64,000 bases of DNA from Bifiguratus adelaidae. Its lineage: Eukaryota; Mucoromycota; Endogonomycetes; Endogonales. The notes under the pieces were generated by a model. The model had not been told where the DNA came from, did not search any database, and worked only from the letters and a program-made list of their open reading frames with translations. The DNA lies in NCBI GenBank assembly GCA_002261195.1, contig MVBO01000060.1, positions 1 to 64,000 on the forward strand, given 5' to 3'. The translations under genes were made by a program, and so were the position numbers. Shown in pieces: positions 1-12,051 of this stretch; position 1 is the stretch's first letter; every line of letters starts with the position of its first letter.

Positions 1-3000
1 TTTGTAGTCCGTGCCCATGTGCTCGAAAATGCCTGGATATCGACCACTAAGCATTCCATTTTCGATGCAAAATATACGCGTCCGTCACCTACCCGCCACT
101 ACGTAATGTCGCAAATCGCCAAATTCCGCGTCTGTTAACCTCCAGGAACCACGCTCGAAAGAGTTTGATTTGAGTCCACCAGTGAGCCGTAATCTGCGTG
201 CCTGCATGCGTGCAAACAAAGTCCCTTGGCAAGTGATGATTTCATCGGCACAAGAGCTCAGAAAGCATCGCAAATATTGCGTCTCATAGCGCTGCATGCC
301 AAAGATTAGTCATACCAAAAACGTCATGGGCAGGTTACCTCCAATACTCCGTTCTCAATCGCCGCTATCTTGTCAAACAAAAACAACTTCACTTTACGAA
401 GGTGTGCCCGATTAGTCTCGTACTTCCAAGGATCAGCATTGCCCGGATTGAAGAATTGGTCCCATTGCTGCCGAGAAACGGTTAGCGTGCAGGGTCTAGG
501 ACTTCAATACGGGCCACTTACGAGCAACTGGTGATCAACCGCTGCTGAGAGGCCAGAGGCAAGACATTCCATTGCCCTCGCAAGAAGATCGTCGTTCATG
601 CCATAGACTTCTTCGTATCGAAAACCTGCGTAAAGTCGTTCAATCGTCAAAGTCTCCTATTCATCACTTAGTTCCTACCTGCTTGATCATTCGTCTTACT
701 TAAATCAATAAGCAGCGGAATGAATCTAGACTGCAGTATCTGCACAGCCGCGAGATCGCGGTTCCATTGATTCAAGGCGCGCCGCTCTTGACTATCCTCC
801 AGCCGATCAAACGGTATCGCATTGAAGTCAAAATCATCAAATCCACTGTCATCAAAGCTATTTTCCTGAGTGGATTGAGCCACTGGCTGTGAATGTTCGA
901 TCGTTGCCAATGTTGATGGCAACCGTGCAAAAGCAGGTCTTTGCTTCAGAAAGAGCTTGAGAGCGTCCATCGCCACAATGCGTAATGATGCAGGAATGCT
1001 TTTTGTTGGGTTTAGTAGAGTGACTAGCGCTATAACAGGATTATATTTAGCCATACTTAAGGCGTCGTGGGTACCGTACTTACAGCTGTCAAGGATATCC
1101 GGAGGTGGATAGAATGATGGAGCTACATCTGGCGCGGTAAGAAACATCACACGGTATTGTAGAGCGCTTGTGATGAGTTCCAGCCTTTTGCTCTGTGTAT
1201 TCTGCCAAAGTTCTTTGGCCACTTGATCTCGCCATATGTTCGCACCCTGATGAGGTGTTTCAAGGGTTTTGTGGAAGATTGTGGGAACGAGCGGCCATTG
1301 ACGTCTTGTCTCGTCACGAATAAATAGGTCGATAATGGTATGAAGTTTGGCGTTGAGACAGTTCATTACTCCATCAATGGATTCTTCTCGGTATTGCTGT
1401 ATCCGTCCATATAACGTGAATGCCTCGAAGTAGATCCTCTGCGAAGTCTCATCGCTTTCTGTGAATTTGAGCAACGTGTCCATTTGCGCCAGCGCGTTCA
1501 TACGAAATCTCGCTGGCAAGGCGTGTGCGAACAATAAGAATATGTTGTACTGATTTCCCAAGGATGTGTAAGTATGCATGCGGGCTGACTCCGTGTCATC
1601 GTTATCGTTAGCGGCATTGAGAGTGATGAGATGAGTCGGAAGAAGGCGTGCGATCAGACGGCGAAGCTGCTTCTCAGCCTCTACTGAGATTAGATATTTT
1701 TGTTCCTTGTCCTCCATAAGCTGTTCCGTGATGCGAAGGATGATGTTGATGGTTCTGAGCAATATGTGAAATGTGCTATCCTGAGTACCGAGCGCTTCCT
1801 CCAATGTTCCGTCGTATGCTTGAAAGAAGGCGGGAAAAGACGAGCCGCGAAACACTGTATTGTCGAACTCGAGGTCTCGGTAATTGCGTTCTCGAAAGAA
1901 TCGACAAAGAAATCGATAGACAACATCCACATTGGGGGATATTTGTTCCACAGACACCAATAGGTGAATTCTTGCAAACAGTGCCTTCGTGTAACAGTCA
2001 AGCGAGAGCCGCTCGATGTGCGTTAAATCCGTCCAGTCTTGTGATTGGCATTCGAATATGGAATTGGACAGCAATTGATTGGCAATATCCCACACATTCT
2101 GAGATAATCGATCTTGATCACATTTTGCATTGAGCTGAGAATTTCCTTGTGTGGGGACTGGAAACTGTTCAATGTAAAGCAAAATGTGTAGTAATTCCCA
2201 ATAGCCTTCAGAAAGCGCCCATCGTCTTGTCACGCTGCCAATTTCGTACGAGACGCTTATCGTTTGGACAATTAAGGACCAGAAATCGCCGCCAGCGGTG
2301 TACACTGTTGTTGCCGCCGGCGATACAAGCTCTGCCGCAGTCGTGAAGTATCGTAAACAAACCCATGTTTCGAAGGTCCATTCGCTAAAGTAGGTTGAAA
2401 GATCTCCAGCTATAATGCTTGGCTTTAGCGCTTCGGTGCCTCTAGATACTAAGTGGGCGACTAATTGTCGACATATGGAGCCGAATGCGAATTTTGATAG
2501 GTCAAGGTGGTGCCCCAAGTCTACTCCGAAGCAATGTTGCAGTCGAAGACTCCAGTCCATCGCATAAGTTGCCAACCTGAGTAACATATTTGATTTGCAT
2601 ACGTCTCCATTTGATCGTAGAGTGGTATCGGCGTGCTTCAGCGATTCCAGTTCAGCTAGCTGCACTACTATTGGAGATACGAAATCGCGACATAGCCTTT
2701 CCGTCAACTTTGGTTCAAGCGTTCTACCATGATCTGTGGCGTATACATGCGATAGGATACGCGAGATGGATTGCCATGATCTTTCCACGTCTTTGATGGA
2801 CGATAGGGTCTCCGGTGCGTCTGCACAGCTCGATATTTTATGCACTCGCGTCAGTGAATCTTGCAGGAGATAGCAAACGTCGCCAATCTCGTCAAAACTG
2901 CCGATAGGGCCGATGAGCGTTTGCGTCTTCCCTGAGACTTGATTAGCAACGTCCGCCAGAAATTTCCCAGAAATAAAGTGAAGCTGGTCTACTTCGATTC

Positions 3001-6000
3001 TGGAGATGTGTTGCACAATCGGAAACATGAATGGGAACGCATTGTGCTCTCTGAGAAATAGCCGAACGTCCCTAACGTGAATATTTTGTTGACGAATTCC
3101 CTGATTTGTGTCGGCCATATGGTTCGACAGGCTGTCTGTGATGTTTGGATGATTTGCAAAGTCAGTAGCAGAGGACAAGCCCATATCGTGATGGTCTTCC
3201 TCGTCTATGGCGGGTAATACGTTCACGTCACTGTTAGCGTCGTGCACGTCCCAATCAGCCACGGAGTACGCTGTGATATTATCGTCGGATTCGTCTTCGT
3301 CACTGACAGTTTGGACAGGCACATCAGCCGAGAGTGCATGTTCTGCAACTTTTCGGACTTCTCGATGCCGTGATGAAGGGGCAACGAAAGGTAGTATTGA
3401 GGACTGAGACTTCGGGGGCCGATGGCGACTCTTGACCATCTTCTTCTTTGGCTTTCGCGGCAAATCAAGACCCAAAGCATCTGTTGCCCAGTCCAGAAAC
3501 TTCCAGCTTCGCCTGGATGCATCACCCCGAGATTCAGCAGACATACTTGGTATGATGTCTCTGGTCAAAGATCTATTTTGCCTTCCGGTACCGCGCTGAT
3601 GCTGCCGCACTTTAACGTTCTTCTTAGTGGATGCCGCACCACCGTGACTTCGGGAAGCTCTGAAACTACTAGTGATTGCACCGTTTCTCCTTGGCTTCCA
3701 AGGATATGCATTGCCGCTTTCTGTACGCTGTGTTGTTTTTGATGGCCCTGATCTTACAATCATTCTGTCGATAAGATCTTCTGATCGGTCTTGATCATCG
3801 TAAGCGATACTTTTGACCAGTCGAGGCGCATTTTCCTCCTCTTCATCGGAAAGATAGATTGGTCGCTCGTGCAATTTATGCGCAAAGGGATTGCGCGACG
3901 ATTCCACAGCGTCGAACACTTGCGACTCGGGCATACTCTCGGATGCCGCCAACGACCCCTCGTCTTCATCAGTGAACACGTCCGTTCCATTTTCGGCATT
4001 GTGAATAGAACGACCAAAGTAATTCTCTGTCGGGCTGGCAAGTTCATCATGCTCATTGAGACGGATGTTCTTAGGACGTGGTGACTTCCTCGTTACCTGC
4101 GTTCGCAGACGTTCCTCTCTTGACATCTCCTTATTAAATACTTTCAAATATGTGGGCGGTAGGATACCCTTTAACGCGCCCTTCTTCGCTCTGAGTTTCG
4201 CCAGCTTCGACTGCCGAACGGTGCCGTCCCTTGATATGCGTCTGGCGTCACCATCATCCGGCATTGAGCTGTCTTCTTCGCTATCGCTGGAATGAATTAC
4301 CATGTGGCGTTGCGTGCCCAGATCAACGCCGGAGATACGGCGCGTCGTATCTATACTGTCGCCACTATGACTCTCGTGATCGACGAGCATGTCGTTCGAA
4401 TCATCATGGAGAGGCAACGTATCCCCGTTGTATGGACTGGCAAAAGCTGACGCTTGTTGAGAAGACTGCGCCGTTCGCTCTGACTTCGCGAATGGGGATT
4501 TATCGGTCTTTGATTTTCGTCCGTACACGCGATGAAAAGCCTTGCGCATTTCCACATCCTCTTGAGGGAACAGTGCCTTCAGCCGAGGCGCACGATTTTC
4601 CTTGTCCTTTTCTTTGCGGCTTGGAGTATGTGTTGATCTAGGCACCTTTGTGCGAATGTCAACAATAAATCCCGTGTCGTCGGCAGCAGGTAGGTCATCG
4701 ATATTGCTCATATTGTCGAGCATATCATCCTCCAGACTGCCACCTTCGACATACTCTGGATCGGACGCAGTGTCATCACCTTGTTCATAGTTGTCTTGGG
4801 GATTATGACTGTATTTCCGCCTCTTGTGTCGACCATTCGCGCTGTTTGTTCCTTCGATGCTCATATTATCAAGTGTCGTGAAAGCATCTGGCAAGATCCG
4901 GCGCATTTGCGCAGTGTATTGCAGCCTTTCCAAGCTGTAGGGATGCTTTTGAATGTCACGCCTCTCTCGCAAACGTCTCTTCTGAGGTTGCTCGGATAGA
5001 GATGAGACATCAAAATCCTGGAGGTTGGTAATATCATGTGGTGTTTCTTCGGGTAGTATTATTTGTGGCGATGGCGCGCCGAGTCGGAGAGCGGAGAAAT
5101 CGATATCGTTGAACGGTGTTGTAGGTGCATCTCGCTCGACTATGTTCGGTCTTAGTGGCGTGTCCGGCGTTGGAGTCTGTACTTGAGGAGGTGTGATTGG
5201 TGATGAAGAAGGCTGTCGACTCTGTGCCCTATTGGAGTTGTCGCTCGGTGCCACTTCGCTAGCAGTGTGTTGTTGATTAGAGGAGGTTACCGGTTGTGTC
5301 GTCTCTAATAGCGCGCTTTGTCGATGCTGATAGGAGAAGGCTTCCATTATAGAGTCGAATCCCCCAAAGACACTCGCATTGCCTGTTTGCGAGCCTTTCA
5401 TCACCTCACCATGAAAATCGCTTCGCTGGCTGACTTGAGGTTGCGTGGATTCGTTGTCAGGCCATTCCACAGACACATCTTGCATGGGGCCGGGCGTAAA
5501 AACTGGACTTGCGGGATCTTTGAGTGTAGAAGGACCTAGGTCGAGAAAAGCAGGGTACTCGGGCGAATTTGCGCCATAGGACACCAACGCAACAGACGAA
5601 GCTGTTGAATTTGAACTTTGCGATGACGCACTTAAAATGTCGTCCTTATCGTTGTGGACTACAGCGGACTTGTCATGATACGGGATGAGATGTTGCAATT
5701 TCGGGCTTGTCGGCGGCGTTTCAGGAACGACGACATTATACGCTGCTTTGCGTCCGTTAGTACGAGTATGTAGAGTGTCTCCATGGTTCACATTGAGATC
5801 GGCATACCTGCAGAACCAAATTCCCTATCAAGCGCAGTATTCAAAGAAAACACAGAAGCCTTCCAGCTATCATGCAACACCGGTGGCGCTGATCTCAGCT
5901 GAAGCAGTTGGTACGTCGCCTTCCCGTCATTCCGGAAAAACCGCTCGCTATATTGGCGTATGGATACGCTGTCCAAAGCCGTCTCATCATCACTACTATC

Positions 6001-6006
6001 CTGCAT
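1..6006 (-). CDS. mms22: Mus7/Mms22 family replication-fork repair protein, 3' end beyond window
   Basis: Large disordered-then-helical protein matching the fungal Mus7/Mms22 family, which acts with the Rtt101 cullin ligase in repair of stalled replication forks in the nucleus. One 5-kb exon (679..5742) carries an acidic, low-complexity N-terminal half and a helical C-terminal half that includes LFLREHNAFPFMFP. I read five more exons: 5808..6006 (start), 522..625, 339..467, 93..291 and 1..32, all in frame, giving at least 1909 residues, close to the usual family length. I place the start at 6006, not at the in-frame Met at 5791: the segment 5743..5807 begins GTATGC, has a perfect TACTAAC branch point and ends GCAG, and removing it joins the frames exactly. 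The last exons (NPGN..., RRLRLTGGL...) resemble the conserved C-terminus. The stop codon lies outside the window. Family call is from memory of the family, not a search. Confidence 0.8.
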
Positions 6007-6180
6007 AGCGTCTTCGGTATTCGCTTGCCATTACTGTAGCATTTGAAGCGCAATCCAGCTTTGAGCGCGACTTGAACGAAAAGACACGCGTATTACCTTT
6101 TTCGGTTTATTACAGGCAAAATCGCCGCGTGTAATTACAGGCGTCATGAGAGATGACATGGATAACATTGACGTGGTCGC

Positions 6181-6591
6181 TCAAAACTGCATGTGCTTTT
6201 CTAAGCCGTCGTTTGCAGCTTGCTCTTTGGACCAAGAAAGTGCATCCTGCCAGAAAATATGTTCCTTCGCCCTGAAGGGTTCCGCGTCATCCAGAGTACC
6301 AATCGTAAAGCCAATTGTGGGACTTGTGGTCCTGTTAAACACGAGCTGGGATCCACATTCTGGACAGAACCATCTCTCAACGTCCACAGATGACTTGAAA
6401 ACCTTGGGCTTCCCTTGGGCGACTGCAAAATGCTCGCGTGGAACGGAAGAGAACGTCATGTAGGTTGAGCCGCCAAAGTGTCGACACATGGCGCAGTGAC
6501 AATGTGTGAAGCTAGCCTGCGCTGGATCATATCCCACTTTATAGCGAATGGCGTTGCAGAAGCAGCCTCCTGTAGCCGTGTTCATGAGCAA
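6181..6591 (-). CDS. GFA / CENP-V family zinc protein
   Basis: A 136-residue single-exon protein with the full GFA (glutathione-dependent formaldehyde-activating, CENP-V) fold. Visible zinc-ligand motifs are GGCFCNAIRY near the start, HCHCAMCRHFGG near residue 33 and WFCPECGSQL near residue 72. Family members bind zinc; many fungal ones have no proven substrate, so formaldehyde-glutathione adduct formation is only a possibility. The length equals that of a minimal GFA domain, so the gene looks whole. It lies 174 bp downstream of the start of the Mms22 gene on the same strand. Either Met1 or Met3 could be the start. Confidence 0.88.
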   Translation of the reverse strand: MLMNTATGGCFCNAIRYKVGYDPAQASFTHCHCAMCRHFGGSTYMTFSSVPREHFAVAQGKPKVFKSSVDVERWFCPECGSQLVFNRTTSPTIGFTIGTLDDAEPFRAKEHIFWQDALSWSKEQAANDGLEKHMQF

Positions 6592-6701
6592 AGGCCAAAA
6601 AGATGGAACCCCGGCTGCGGTAAATTAACGATCCGAAGATGGAATGAACTGCGCCTCAAACGCTGGTGTACAAAATCGAGATATGATATCAGATATGTTA
6701 T

Positions 6702-8351
6702 TTACAATTCCTCTTTGGTGAGATATTTCTTGTGGAAGGCCTCCAAGCCCTTTCTGACATCTACCATGGCCTTTTGCACGCTGGCCTCCGTACCTGTCTT
6801 TGCATCAACCAAGTATTTTCTTATGGCTTCCATGGTAGAGTCAACGTCCCTCTCCTTCTTTTCACCGTAATAGACCTCCGACAGATAATTGCTCACTTGA
6901 TCAATCTGATCTTGTGACCAAGCTTGGGCGGCGGCGAGGTTGCTCTTGATGTCTTCCAAGGAGGTTTGTGCATTGCTGGATAATTGGAAGTTCTTTTGGT
7001 TACCGGTGCCATGGTAAGCTGACGAAGCCGAACTTGCGGCTGCGGAATACGCCGATGCAGCCGATGCAGCTACTGAGGAGTAGCTATCAGCAGCTGCAGA
7101 CGTGGCTGAACCAATTTGAGAAGCGAAATTGTGGGTAGAAGCCAGCCAATAGGCAACGATACCGGCTGAGTAATCATCGAATGTAGACTTGACATTATTA
7201 AGGATGTAGTTCAGTTGCTCAGTAAAGGTAGGATCGTGTTGCTTGGGCTGGATCAAACCTAACTCTTCGGCGAACTTTTCCCAGTAGGACTGCTCCTTTT
7301 CAGGCTCTACGCTCTTGCGCCAGTCAAAGGTTTTGAACACATTCTGGAGGGAGAGGTTCAACTTGTCCAAATTGTCCTTTGAGACCTTGTCCGATTTAGC
7401 CAGATTACCACTGGCCAGCTTGATAAAAGGATTGAGGTATTGCTGACTAGCTTCATAGTAGCCCTGAGCGTATCCTTGAGCGGCGGACTTGTATCCCGTA
7501 TAACCGTTTTGTACCGTGGTAATTGCATTGTTGATTTGCTCGTTCGTTGCCTCGCCACGCGCCTGAAGTTCCGATTGAAGCTTCTCCAACCATGTTTGTT
7601 CATGGGGTACCGAAAGCGCTTCTGACTTGCCCCAGTCTGTAATAGTCGACATTTGCGCCCTCAATCGAGCCAGAATAAGATCGATGTTATCCTTGGAAAG
7701 CTCTTGTTGCTTTGCGAGTGAGGAGCCTACTCTGTCCACAAAGGATTGTATTCGATCGCTGGCGGAGTTGACAAATTCTTCCTGGCTTCGCTTCATTTGT
7801 TGCAGCAGAGTTGGTTCATTGATCTCCAAGCTATTCCAGCGATCGAGCAAATCGCTCGATATCCGGTTCCATTCCTCCTTTGTCGCATATTCATCCTTGA
7901 GAGCCTCCACTTGGACATTCTTGAGCGCTTTTTGAAATTCGGACTTGCCAAGCTTGCCCTTGGCGATAACAAGGTCAAGTTGACTGTTCAAAAGATCCGT
8001 GATACGCGCAATATTGACCGAAGCCAAGTCTTTTTGGTGTTTGGCGTCCTTCTTGTACGACTTGAGCATGCTATCCAACTTGGACTTGTACAGAGCAATA
8101 TTCTGCTCAGCACTCTCTTGAGCTTGTTGCACCAGCCTTACATATTCTTTCTTGATATGGTCAGGAGACATCACATCGTTGCCGTAACTTGGCTCCTCGT
8201 ACTTGACCCCATGGTCTTTCAACCATTTCTGCAAATCATTCGTAGACCAACTTGATATGTCGGTCAAAAATGAGTCTCTTGCGCTCGATTGGGCAAGCAA
8301 AAAGGTTGCAACTATGAAAAGGCTAGGTATCCAACGTTTAACAGGAGCCAT
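6702..8351 (-). CDS. Ish1/Msc1-type secretory or nuclear-envelope stress protein
   Basis: 549 residues in one exon. The start at 8351 gives a clear signal peptide (MAPVKRW followed by a hydrophobic run ending QSSA); an ATG at 8411 would bury it. After the signal come repeated helical modules beginning with WSTNDLQKWLKDHGV near residue 32, the signature of the Ish1/Msc1 family (putative nuclear-envelope organisation; HeH/LEM-like helices). Further copies of the W-x-K/D-x-L pattern follow through the protein. Around residue 440-470 there is a Ser/Ala-rich stretch (SAAADSYSSVAASAAS), then a charged C-terminus. In yeasts Ish1 is stress-induced and sits at the nuclear envelope; the location here is inferred. 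A TATAAA at 8389..8394 lies about 40 bp before the start codon. Confidence 0.8.
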   Translation of the reverse strand: MAPVKRWIPSLFIVATFLLAQSSARDSFLTDISSWSTNDLQKWLKDHGVKYEEPSYGNDVMSPDHIKKEYVRLVQQAQESAEQNIALYKSKLDSMLKSYKKDAKHQKDLASVNIARITDLLNSQLDLVIAKGKLGKSEFQKALKNVQVEALKDEYATKEEWNRISSDLLDRWNSLEINEPTLLQQMKRSQEEFVNSASDRIQSFVDRVGSSLAKQQELSKDNIDLILARLRAQMSTITDWGKSEALSVPHEQTWLEKLQSELQARGEATNEQINNAITTVQNGYTGYKSAAQGYAQGYYEASQQYLNPFIKLASGNLAKSDKVSKDNLDKLNLSLQNVFKTFDWRKSVEPEKEQSYWEKFAEELGLIQPKQHDPTFTEQLNYILNNVKSTFDDYSAGIVAYWLASTHNFASQIGSATSAAADSYSSVAASAASAYSAAASSASSAYHGTGNQKNFQLSSNAQTSLEDIKSNLAAAQAWSQDQIDQVSNYLSEVYYGEKKERDVDSTMEAIRKYLVDAKTGTEASVQKAMVDVRKGLEAFHKKYLTKEEL

Positions 8352-8388
8352 ATGATGTATGATAAGGTGTAAGAAGGACGAGAATGCC

Positions 8389-8394
8389 TTTATA
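8389..8394 (-). promoter_or_regulatory. TATA box of the Ish1-type gene
   Basis: TATAAA read on the minus strand, 38-43 bp upstream of the chosen start at 8351. The spacing leaves a very short 5' leader and supports 8351 over the upstream ATG at 8411, which lies on the wrong side of the box. Confidence 0.5.
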
Positions 8395-8592
8395 TCTCGG
8401 AAACAATGCACACCACCATTTAAGGAAATTTGATGTCATTCGCGACGTCACAGCTGGGATTGCTTTTGGAGCTTGCCTATCGTATGGGTCTGGTGTCAAG
8501 CAGGTGATGGAGTGTAGGTGGAGAGGTAGAGAGGAGGTTGACAAGCGTTTGCGATTGTTCCTCCACGCCATACATCAATCGAATAATGCAAA

Positions 8593-10363
8593 CTAATTAA
8601 TTTCGCTGTCGTGGGCCAAGGGACGTCGCTTGGTCGCATATAACATGAATGTATACCGCAAAACGTTGGAGTAGATCACTTTAGGTATCACAAATTTGTC
8701 CTTCAATGACTCGACATTATACAATTGTTGCACTACGATTACACGAGCTTGCCACTGTATGCGTACATCTTCAAAGTTGTAGAAACAGTCAATAGGTCTA
8801 AGGGCCAAATACTTCAACCTCTACTTGTAAACCACCCAACCCCATATTGCGCGCAAAACCTCCGAATCCTTCATCATTAGCCGGGACCGCCTCGTCGCCG
8901 TTACTGCTCTCGTCATCCTCGCCTTCTTTGAGTTCGTGAACGAAATCAACATAGTCCCGAACCGATCGAGATCGTCGCTGCTGCACCTTTTGCCATTTGT
9001 AGGCAACTGCAGCAATATCCTTGCATACAATAAAGATGCAGCCACCAAATACATTGCGGTGGAATGGATCGTTTGCAAATGTGCGTCGGTACAAAGGAGA
9101 TATGGCTGAAAGAAGGCTTCCCATGACCGAGCATACGGCCGGTATCAAAAGAGCGCCCACGATTGTGCGTCCGATCGGTCGTGGTGTATTAAAGATGGTT
9201 TGCGCTTCGTCAAATGGTTGCTCACCGGAAGGTGCATCGCCTTGCCCACCAGAAGCGGGAATCGCATTCGCGCCTGGAGTAGGTGGTGCAGTTTGTGCTG
9301 TAGGTGCGGACGATGTACTTGCACTACGGGAAAGTCTGCCTCTTCTTTCCGCACTTGTACCAAGCAGATTTCTCGATGCTGCCCGGGCTACCAACCGATA
9401 GGTATGACTGTAAAGCCCTTTGTAAAATAAGCTGTTGCATGGATAGTGATGAGTCCAAGCACCTTACAGAAACTGTTACACTCACCGAAGCCATGGTAGA
9501 ATACAAATGGTCACCCTTGGCTCGAGGGGCCATTGCACATGCATATTTTCATTGCCTACTACCAGTAATGGCACTAGGGGCATAAAGGAATCCAAAATAT
9601 CCAAGCGTGAAGCAATAAGAATCCCGGGAATGAGCGGCAGCCCTATCCAAACACGCCATGACCAGGGATGAGCAGATCCAAGCAGCGCTTCTCCATGCTC
9701 GCTTCCGCACACGGTCAAGACCGAGTAGGCTCTAAATGTGTTGCATAAGAATTCATCGCTTGCATAACAGTGACCACTGGATGAATGGAATGATACGAAC
9801 CCATACGTTGTACCTGTGACGAGTACACTGCACGTCAAACCCAGTACAGTCAAGTAGGGAACGAGCGCATTCGACGCCGTATCGACCTTGGACATAAACC
9901 ATAAGCTCCAAGACGTATGCTCCTTTACGCGATACACCATCTTGCATTGGGGACATCGTACCTACAATATGGTGAGTCTATGGAAGCGTAAGCGTGAACA
10001 CGCGCCATGTCATACCTTCTTGAAAGGCACACCCTTTTGGTTCTCGCTTATCCAGTTCAATAGACATTCTTCATGACTTATAAGCGAACACTGACAAGGT
10101 CGAACCCATCGACCTTCAGAATCCTCTTCCTCTCCAAAACATATCCAACACTTGCGCTCGTCCTCGGATAACGGAACAGGTGTAGGTGAATGCGAATGAG
10201 GGGAGGTAATGGGTTGACGCGAGGCGGCGTCGAGGGCCGATGACAATGCGGGCGGCGTTGTAGTTATAGTAGCTTCATGAGCTGTATCTTCAGTGGCAAC
10301 CTCGTTTCTGCTAACTGTCGACGGAGATTGTTCTTCCGTATAAAAGGCCGCTATATGGGACAT
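8593..10363 (-). CDS. MARCH5-like RING-CH E3 ligase, multi-pass membrane protein
   Basis: Exons 10016..10363, 9486..9961 and 8825..9431, joined in frame. Exon 1 holds the first part of a RING-CH (RINGv) finger, RKCWICFGEEEDSEG then WVRPCQCSLISHEECLLNW, and exon 2 starts with the closing VRCPQCKMVYRV, so the finger is interrupted by an intron. Downstream are four to six hydrophobic segments, including VWIGLPLIPGILI, which matches the intramembrane region of MARCH5, the mitochondrial outer-membrane ubiquitin ligase. The C-terminal part has KDIAAVAYKW and an acidic tail. There are two possible ends: a stop at 8798 if exon 3 is read through, or splicing at 8824/8755 to a last exon 8593..8754 that is well open (WQARVIVVQQLYNVESL...). 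The latter gives 530 residues, the former 485. Mitochondrial location is inferred from the family. Confidence 0.82.
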
Positions 10364-10446
10364 GGAAGCAAGTTCCCTGGTCTGGAATTTTTTGGCCCTT
10401 TAGCCAAATGGTCAAGCGTCGGAAGACATGAAAGGAATGCAAATGT

Positions 10447-11923
10447 CTATTTAAATGTCTTGTAATCGTACTTTTCTACTTCCTTGAGCTTGTACCGTCT
10501 CTTTTTGCTCACTGGCACTCTAGCTTCAATGATGTTGCGTTCCTGGAGACTGGAGAAACGATCCTTGAATAGATTACCTTCAGGCTATAGGATGGAATTG
10601 CTTATCAGTGACATGTCATCAACAAGCGGCATTGCACTTACCTTGAGACCGCGCAAGCTCTCGCTCAATTCGTCCTGCAATTGCACTTCCAATGGGGCCT
10701 TTTTGAGTCTATGTTTAGATAGCCGTCCACCCTCCTCAACCTCCTTTTCTGCCTTTCGCTTGCGCTTCTTCTCCAACTTCTCAGCCTTCTTTCTTTCCTC
10801 CTCTTCCAGTGCCGCTTGTACATCTTTTGCCTTTGCGATTGACTTTTGGAGTTCTTTCTCCTTTTGACGTGCTAATCTCGCTTGCGCTTCTGCTTCTTGG
10901 CGCGCCTCCTTATTTCTTTGAGTCTTGGTCTTCTTCTTGTTCTCGCCATTCTGCGCATTGCCCGTTTGAGTTCCGTCGGCCTCCTCTGTTTCGTCTTTTT
11001 CTTCATCTTCCTCTTGTTCCTCTCCATCATCGACTTTAATATCCTCGAGAGCGTCCAAGTGTTCCGGATAAGCGAGTTGATCTAGCACTCTTTGTTTCAT
11101 TTCCTCCTTCCTCACTTCGTCCTCATGCGCTTTCCGCAAAAGTTTCTGATGCTCTTCCATGGTAGGATTGTAGGATGCGCCTGGTGCTGGAATATTCACG
11201 GCAGGCTTGTATATGAGCGGAGCTGGTTTTTCTTTGAGTGTTTTTGGTACTTTTTTTTGTTTTGCTTTCGGCAATGGCAAAAAGTCTGCTCCTTCGGCAA
11301 TTTCATTGATGTTCATGTCCTCTGCAATGGTATAAACACGCATGTATATTCGTACTTATCGTATCCTACCTTGCGCATCATCCCAGACATCATACGAGCC
11401 AGCTTTCTTCAGATCAGCTTTGAGTTTCCTTTTGCTCTTGGGTATAGTGGCCTTATTTGCCATATCCGTAATTTGTTGTTTTGTCCATTTGCTTATCTTG
11501 CCCTTCTCCGTAGAAGTGGAAGCAAGACTTGCTGACTTGGACGCTATCGCCGGAATCGCCGATCTCTGGGCTAATATCTGCTCTACACGCAGAAGATTGC
11601 TCTTTTTTGGCTTTTTAGTCGTTTGACCAGTGGTGTCGAGGACGAACAACGTCTCGTTGGGCCGGGTTTCTATAGGTCCACTAGAGATGTGTTGCTTCAG
11701 CCTCGTCATTCAGAGCGCGAGCGTCAAGAATAGGTTCTACTCACCCAGCCTTTGCCTCCTCCCGCTTTTCCTCCAATCCTCCCTCAACATCGTTAATGTC
11801 CACATTCTTTCGCCATTCCTTTTTGCCTTTCCTTGAGGGCTGTGCTTTGACCTTTTCCTTTGCAAATGTACTATGTTTCTCTGTCGAATGGCCAGATTGA
11901 CCTTCTGCTTTGTTGCGCACCAT
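10447..11923 (-). CDS. NOP53: Ribosome biogenesis protein Nop53
   Basis: Four exons: 11745..11923, 11370..11680, 10642..11321 and 10447..10584, total 435 residues. Diagnostic pieces are PSRKGKKEWRKNVDINDVEG at the N-terminus, PIETRPNETLFVLDTTG after the first intron, and RNIIEARVPVSKKRRYKLKE with EKYDYKTFK at the C-terminus, all typical of Nop53 (GLTSCR2/PICT1). Between them is a long Lys/Glu-rich coiled region. Nop53 recruits the exosome helicase Mtr4 to pre-60S particles for 7S rRNA processing in the nucleolus. I start at the Met at 11923, because the earlier in-frame Met at 11968 would translate an A-tract as poly-Phe. Intron 1 (11681..11744) uses TCTAG as acceptor; the in-frame alternative would break the conserved GG-P-I-E segment. 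Confidence 0.93.
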
Positions 11924-12051
11924 AAGGTTCCAGTTAAAAAAAAAATTCAAATTTCCGCTTTCAGCCAAAACGCTTTGAAGGAAGTGAGTGAGGAGGGTGA
12001 AGAGAGGGAAGGAAGTGAAAGCGACTGAGGAATCAGACTAGAGATGCATTG

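Noticed and set aside
9145-9363. Minus-strand frame with His/Leu repeats
   Set aside because: Shadow frame of the Ala/Pro-rich linker of the MARCH5-like protein.
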